Origin: an uncultured Sutterella sp.
Lineage (GTDB): Bacteria; Pseudomonadota; Gammaproteobacteria; Burkholderiales; Burkholderiaceae_F
Length of the DNA stretch: 9,293 nucleotides
NCBI GenBank assembly: GCA_900554375.1
Contig: USHK01000037.1
Span: forward strand, 1-9,293
Reading direction: 5' to 3'
The position numbers and the translations under genes were made by a program. Of this stretch, positions 6,683 through 9,293 are shown one piece after another. Each line of letters begins with the position of its first letter. Within the stretch, counting starts at the first letter, position 1. The notes beneath the pieces were generated by a model. It did no database searches. It was not told where the DNA came from and was given only the letters and a program-made list of their open reading frames with translations.

Positions 6683-6746
6683 AGGCTATCTCTTAACTAA
6701 GAGGCTATTACGTGAGCTACCGCAGGCTTACGACTGCGGAATTCCG
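6683..6746. repeat. Cluster of short inverted and direct repeats in the leader of the AAA-like gene
   Basis: Four elements crowd into 64 bases. AGGCTAT occurs at 6683-6689 and 6702-6708. Between and overlapping them is the palindrome CTCTTAACTAAGAG (6690-6703). A hairpin CCGCAG/CTGCGG (6720-6725 with 6734-6739, eight-base loop) follows. The ten-base palindrome CGGAATTCCG (6737-6746) overlaps the hairpin's right arm. They sit between the operon terminator and the AAA-like gene, so they may be its operator and a structured mRNA leader. Role and regulator are unknown. Confidence 0.45.
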
Positions 6747-6793
6747 AGGCGTTAAATAAGCGACTACTTATGTTGATAAAATTAGGACAAATC

Positions 6794-6798
6794 GGAGG
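6794..6798 (+). promoter_or_regulatory. Ribosome binding site that sets the start of the AAA-like gene
   Basis: GGAGG lies four bases before the ATG at 6803. The upstream in-frame ATG at 6770 has no such motif. The family's typical N-terminus (PLPLGTSDFSALRxxGxIYVDKT) also begins just after residue 1 of the shorter form. Confidence 0.8.
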
Positions 6799-6802
6799 CT
6801 TT

Positions 6803-8404
6803 ATGGAAACAATTTTGGCGCCGCTCCCACTTGGAACCTCAGACTTTTCCGCATTACGCAAAAGCGGCCAAATTTATGTTGATAAGACAAGGTTGATTTA
6901 CACTTTGGCCTCTAAGCGCCAAAAGTTTTTCCTTTCGAGGCCTAGACGCTTCGGAAAGTCCTTGTTGCTTTCTACATTCGAATCCCTCTTCAAATACGGG
7001 TTAAGAGATTTTCATGGTCTCGAAATAGAGTCTTTATGGAAAGACGATTGTACCTATCAAGTCATACGATTAGATTTCTCGAATCTGAAAGACTTTTCCT
7101 CCGTAGAAGAATTTAGTGAACTTCTAGACCAGTACCTTCTTGATACCTTAACTGTCAACCGGCTTGTTAGTCCTATCAAGACTGATAAGGAAGGTCTTCG
7201 TGCATTTATCGGCTGGTTAGCCCTCCAGGCCGACAACTCCGTAGTATTGCTTCTCGATGAGTACGACACTCCGCTCACTTCTTGTCTAAATAAACCAGAG
7301 CTGTTCGATGAAGTCAGAAAGAGACTCTGGAGGCTCTACGCCGGCTTTAAACAATGGGATGGAGCAATAAGATTTTTCTTCATGACCGGAATTGCAAAAT
7401 TCAGCCAAACCAGCATCTTTTCCGAACTTAACCACTTTACGGACATTTCTTTAATGTCCGAATTCGGTTCTTTGCTCGGCTATTCTCACCAAGAAGTACA
7501 AAAGTATTTTTCGGATTATCTTGAACAAGCCTCACTCCAGCTAGGCATAGAAAAAAATAAACTGCTGGAGGAACTAACATTAAATTACGATGGCTTTTGT
7601 TTTGAAAAAACCGCTTCTCAACATGTCTTTTCTCCTTGGTCTTTGCTGAAATTCTTTAACTTCCCTTCAAATGGTTTCGACAACTACTGGTACGAGAGCG
7701 GAGGCCAACCTGGAATTCTGCTTGAATATTTAAAATCTCACTCTACATTGAAGCCTGAGGAATATGAAAACGAAAAGCAAATCCAACTTGACGATTTGGC
7801 ACTGTCTGCAAAATTTTCCATTTTGGATGACAAAGTGTTGCTTGCGCAGACAGGATACCTGACAATTAAAGCAGTAAGAGGCACCACTGTAACACTAGGT
7901 TATCCTAATCGAGAAGTTAGCGTTTCCATGGCACGTCTTTATGCTGAGGCGATCTTGGATAAAAATGCAATAAATCGAGCGGGTGAAGGTTATCTTGCCG
8001 ACTATTTGGAAGACGGAAATCTCAGTTCATTCGTGAAAGAAGTGAACCGGATTGTCCTAGGAATTGACTATCAGGCCTTCCCCCTTTCAAGTGAAGCGAG
8101 CTGTCGCGCTGCTGTATCCATCATGGTAAGCAGCTCTAGCACCTTAATAACTGCGAGATGCGAAGCTCACAATGCTCATGGCAGAAACGATCTCGAAATT
8201 CAAACTAATAAAAACTACTGGGTCCTGGAATTCAAGTATTGTCGAAATGGTGATTCTCCGGAAGCTCTCCTTCAAGAAGCCGTTCGACAAATAAAGACTC
8301 GACAGTACGGAAACCAGCTACCACAGTGCAATTTGCTAAGAGCGGCGTTAGTCTTCTCCCAAGAAAACAGGCAATTCAATCATTGGGCTGAGGTTTTGGA
8401 CTGA
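6803..8404 (+). CDS. AAA-ATPase-like protein with C-terminal PD-(D/E)XK nuclease domain
   Basis: Member of the bacterial AAA-ATPase-like (PF09820) plus PD-(D/E)XK nuclease (PF08011, formerly DUF1703) family, common in many copies in gut bacteria; its biological role is not established. The 533-residue product is full length for the family. Residues about 7-220 form the ATPase part, with the Walker A-like RPRRFGKS (46-53) and a Walker B LLLDEYD (149-155). Sensor-like FFMTGIAKFS and the GYSHQEVQKYF region follow. Near the C-terminus D463 (NDLEI) and E476-F-K478 (VLEFK) give the D...ExK nuclease signature, so both active sites look intact. It stands alone between the operon terminator and a convergent flavoprotein gene. 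Its codons and flanks look more AT-rich by eye than those of the operon, hinting at separate acquisition or a lineage-specific expansion. Confidence 0.87.
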   Translation: METILAPLPLGTSDFSALRKSGQIYVDKTRLIYTLASKRQKFFLSRPRRFGKSLLLSTFESLFKYGLRDFHGLEIESLWKDDCTYQVIRLDFSNLKDFSSVEEFSELLDQYLLDTLTVNRLVSPIKTDKEGLRAFIGWLALQADNSVVLLLDEYDTPLTSCLNKPELFDEVRKRLWRLYAGFKQWDGAIRFFFMTGIAKFSQTSIFSELNHFTDISLMSEFGSLLGYSHQEVQKYFSDYLEQASLQLGIEKNKLLEELTLNYDGFCFEKTASQHVFSPWSLLKFFNFPSNGFDNYWYESGGQPGILLEYLKSHSTLKPEEYENEKQIQLDDLALSAKFSILDDKVLLAQTGYLTIKAVRGTTVTLGYPNREVSVSMARLYAEAILDKNAINRAGEGYLADYLEDGNLSSFVKEVNRIVLGIDYQAFPLSSEASCRAAVSIMVSSSSTLITARCEAHNAHGRNDLEIQTNKNYWVLEFKYCRNGDSPEALLQEAVRQIKTRQYGNQLPQCNLLRAALVFSQENRQFNHWAEVLD

Positions 8405-8628
8405 TCTCTTAGAATTTGTTCCAAGTAAATATTTGTTGTTTTTGCCTATACGGTTTCCAGTTAGTGTCGCCAAGTCCGCAACAGTACGATCACACAAAGA
8501 GGAAACTAAACGGCAAGTTTTACGAATTCGGAGAAGTGAACAACATATTCATTTTTTTCAACAGACATTCCCGAGCTCTATTCGACAAAGCAATACGGAA
8601 GCTTTCCTCCCTAAGTAAGAAATACCGC
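8405..8628. other. Intergenic region without a supportable gene
   Basis: AT-rich sequence between convergent genes. A 75-codon open frame beginning with TTG at 8416 and a 61-codon frame at 8433 are present, but neither has a ribosome binding site, a recognisable domain or ordinary amino acid composition. I see no tRNA, no long repeat and no convincing intrinsic terminator for the AAA-like gene here. Confidence 0.6.
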
Positions 8629-8659
8629 GCCCTGAAGAATTAACGCAATCCTTCAGGGC
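8629..8659 (-). terminator. Hairpin, probable terminator of the minus-strand flavoprotein gene
   Basis: A perfect nine-base-pair stem, GCCCTGAAG (8629-8637) with CTTCAGGGC (8651-8659), has a 13-base loop. Read on the minus strand it begins 23 bases after the flavoprotein stop and is followed, after four bases, by TATTTCTT, a weak T-rich tail. On the plus strand no T-run follows, so termination of the AAA-like gene is less likely, although a hairpin between convergent genes can serve both. Confidence 0.5.
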
Positions 8660-8682
8660 CGGCCTACGTTAAAAAATTACTT

Positions 8683-9248
8683 CTAGTTTTCCAAAGCAGC
8701 CGCATTCTTTCCCGCGACTCTTCCAAAAACCATTGCGTCCGCGTTGGCGCATGCTCCTTGGTATGTCAACCCCCAAGTAGAGCCGAGCTCACCTGCAACA
8801 TAAAGACGCGGAATCGGCTGACCAAACGGATCCAAAACTTCCGCTTTCACAGACTTTTTCGGACCCCCCATCGTATGGTAAGTGACAGGTACAAGTTTCA
8901 CTGCGTAGAAAGGTCCTTCTTCAATCGGTGCTGACCAGCTCTTCACGTCACGTCCCACAAAGACAGCCTTCATATTCGGGTCTGCTGTCAGCGTACGGCC
9001 GTATTCCGTGTCGAAACCTTTCTCTCTCAACTCTCTATTCCAGCGTTTGACGGTAGCTGTAAGTGCAGAGGGATCGGAAATGCCAAGCTTCTTTGCCAGC
9101 TCTTCAATCGTGTCGGCTTTGAGGATGACGCCTGAGTCAATTTCTTTTTGATTGTCCTTGCTCCATTTGTATCCTTCACGGTTAATAGCCCAGCCTGAAC
9201 CGCCGTTGGAGATAAGCGGACCGGCTTTCAGATAGCTCGAGTCCATGA
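8683..9248 (-). CDS. C-terminal part of a fumarate reductase/flavocytochrome c-type FAD reductase (5' end missing)
   Basis: About 188 C-terminal codons of an FAD_binding_2 family protein, the class including flavocytochrome c fumarate reductase, urocanate reductase and related periplasmic flavin reductases. Recognisable family landmarks are ADTIEELAKKLGI with N and EYGR further on, GPFYAVKLVP, YHTMGG, VLDPFGQPIPRLYVAGE and MVFGRVAGKNAA. The histidine of HTMGG, matching a conserved active-site His of fumarate reductases, is kept. The usual HGxNRxGGN segment reads WGLTYQGAC, so the substrate-binding Arg is Tyr (Y162 counted from the Met at 9246; codon 8763-8761) and the preceding His is Trp. 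A non-dicarboxylate substrate is therefore likely. The frame runs into the sequencing adapter, and full family members exceed 450 residues, so the Met at 9246 is internal. Signal peptide and FAD dinucleotide-binding N-terminus lie outside the insert. Confidence 0.85.
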
Positions 9249-9293
9249 CTGTCTCTTATACACATCTCCGAGCCCACGAGACGCTCATGAATC
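9249..9293 (-). other. Nextera read-2 adapter with i7 index (not biological)
   Basis: Bases 9249-9267 are the mosaic end reverse complement CTGTCTCTTATACACATCT, followed by the read-2 tail CCGAGCCCACGAGAC (9268-9282). GCTCATGA (9283-9290) matches an i7 index I remember as N714, and ATC begins the P7 sequence. Biological sequence ends at 9248, so any gene reaching this point is truncated by the library and not by evolution. Confidence 0.98.

Noticed and set aside
6770..6802. Earlier ATG for the AAA-like protein
   Set aside because: No ribosome binding site, and the added eleven residues include the GGAGG that serves the ATG at 6803.
8416..8643. 75-codon open frame after the AAA-like gene
   Set aside because: TTG start without a ribosome binding site, odd composition, no recognisable domain, and it runs into the hairpin at 8629.
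8683..9246. The flavoprotein as a complete 187-residue gene
   Set aside because: The frame reaches the adapter, the Met is internal to a family exceeding 450 residues, and the FAD-binding N-terminus is missing.

Overview
The insert looks like DNA from an anaerobically respiring proteobacterium. My best guess is a gut Sutterellaceae-type betaproteobacterium (Burkholderiales; Sutterella or Parasutterella kin). This is inferred from mid-range GC, dense NrfC/NrfD-type respiratory genes, a flavocytochrome-c-type reductase and an AAA/PD-(D/E)XK gene typical of gut bacteria; there is no marker gene to settle it. Both ends are Nextera library adapters (1-37 and 9249-9293), so the biological insert is 38-9248 and the last gene is cut by the library end.

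Bases 168-6584 hold one compact plus-strand operon closed by a clear intrinsic terminator (6613-6647). Its order is a Tat-signal four-cluster ferredoxin (YdhY-like), an aldehyde:ferredoxin oxidoreductase family tungsto/molybdo-enzyme (YdhV-like), an unrecognised acidic 278-residue protein, an exported multiheme cytochrome c, a second Tat-signal four-cluster ferredoxin (NrfC/MccC/YdhX type), and an eight-helix NrfD/PsrC-type membrane protein. The first half resembles E. coli ydhYVW. The second half resembles the cytochrome-NrfC-NrfD modules of nitrite and sulfite reductases. Read together, it suggests a membrane-attached respiratory complex that couples an AOR-family active site to the quinone pool through [4Fe-4S] clusters and c hemes. 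The direction of electron flow and the substrate cannot be read from the sequence.

Two details stand out. The cytochrome has three ordinary CXXCH sites plus a CX15CH spacing (C220, C236, H237), matching the rare heme attachment motif known from the MccA sulfite reductase. The YdhY-like ferredoxin ends in CGICHG, a CXXCH motif at its extreme C-terminus.

Bases 6585-6802 hold the operon terminator and a set of short inverted and direct repeats before a lone, visibly more AT-rich gene (6803-8404) for an AAA-ATPase-like/PD-(D/E)XK protein. Bases 8405-8628 carry no gene I can support. A 9-bp hairpin (8629-8659) lies between that gene and a convergent minus-strand gene (8683-9248, 5' end missing) for the C-terminal part of a fumarate reductase/flavocytochrome c-type FAD reductase, whose usual substrate-binding arginine is replaced by tyrosine.
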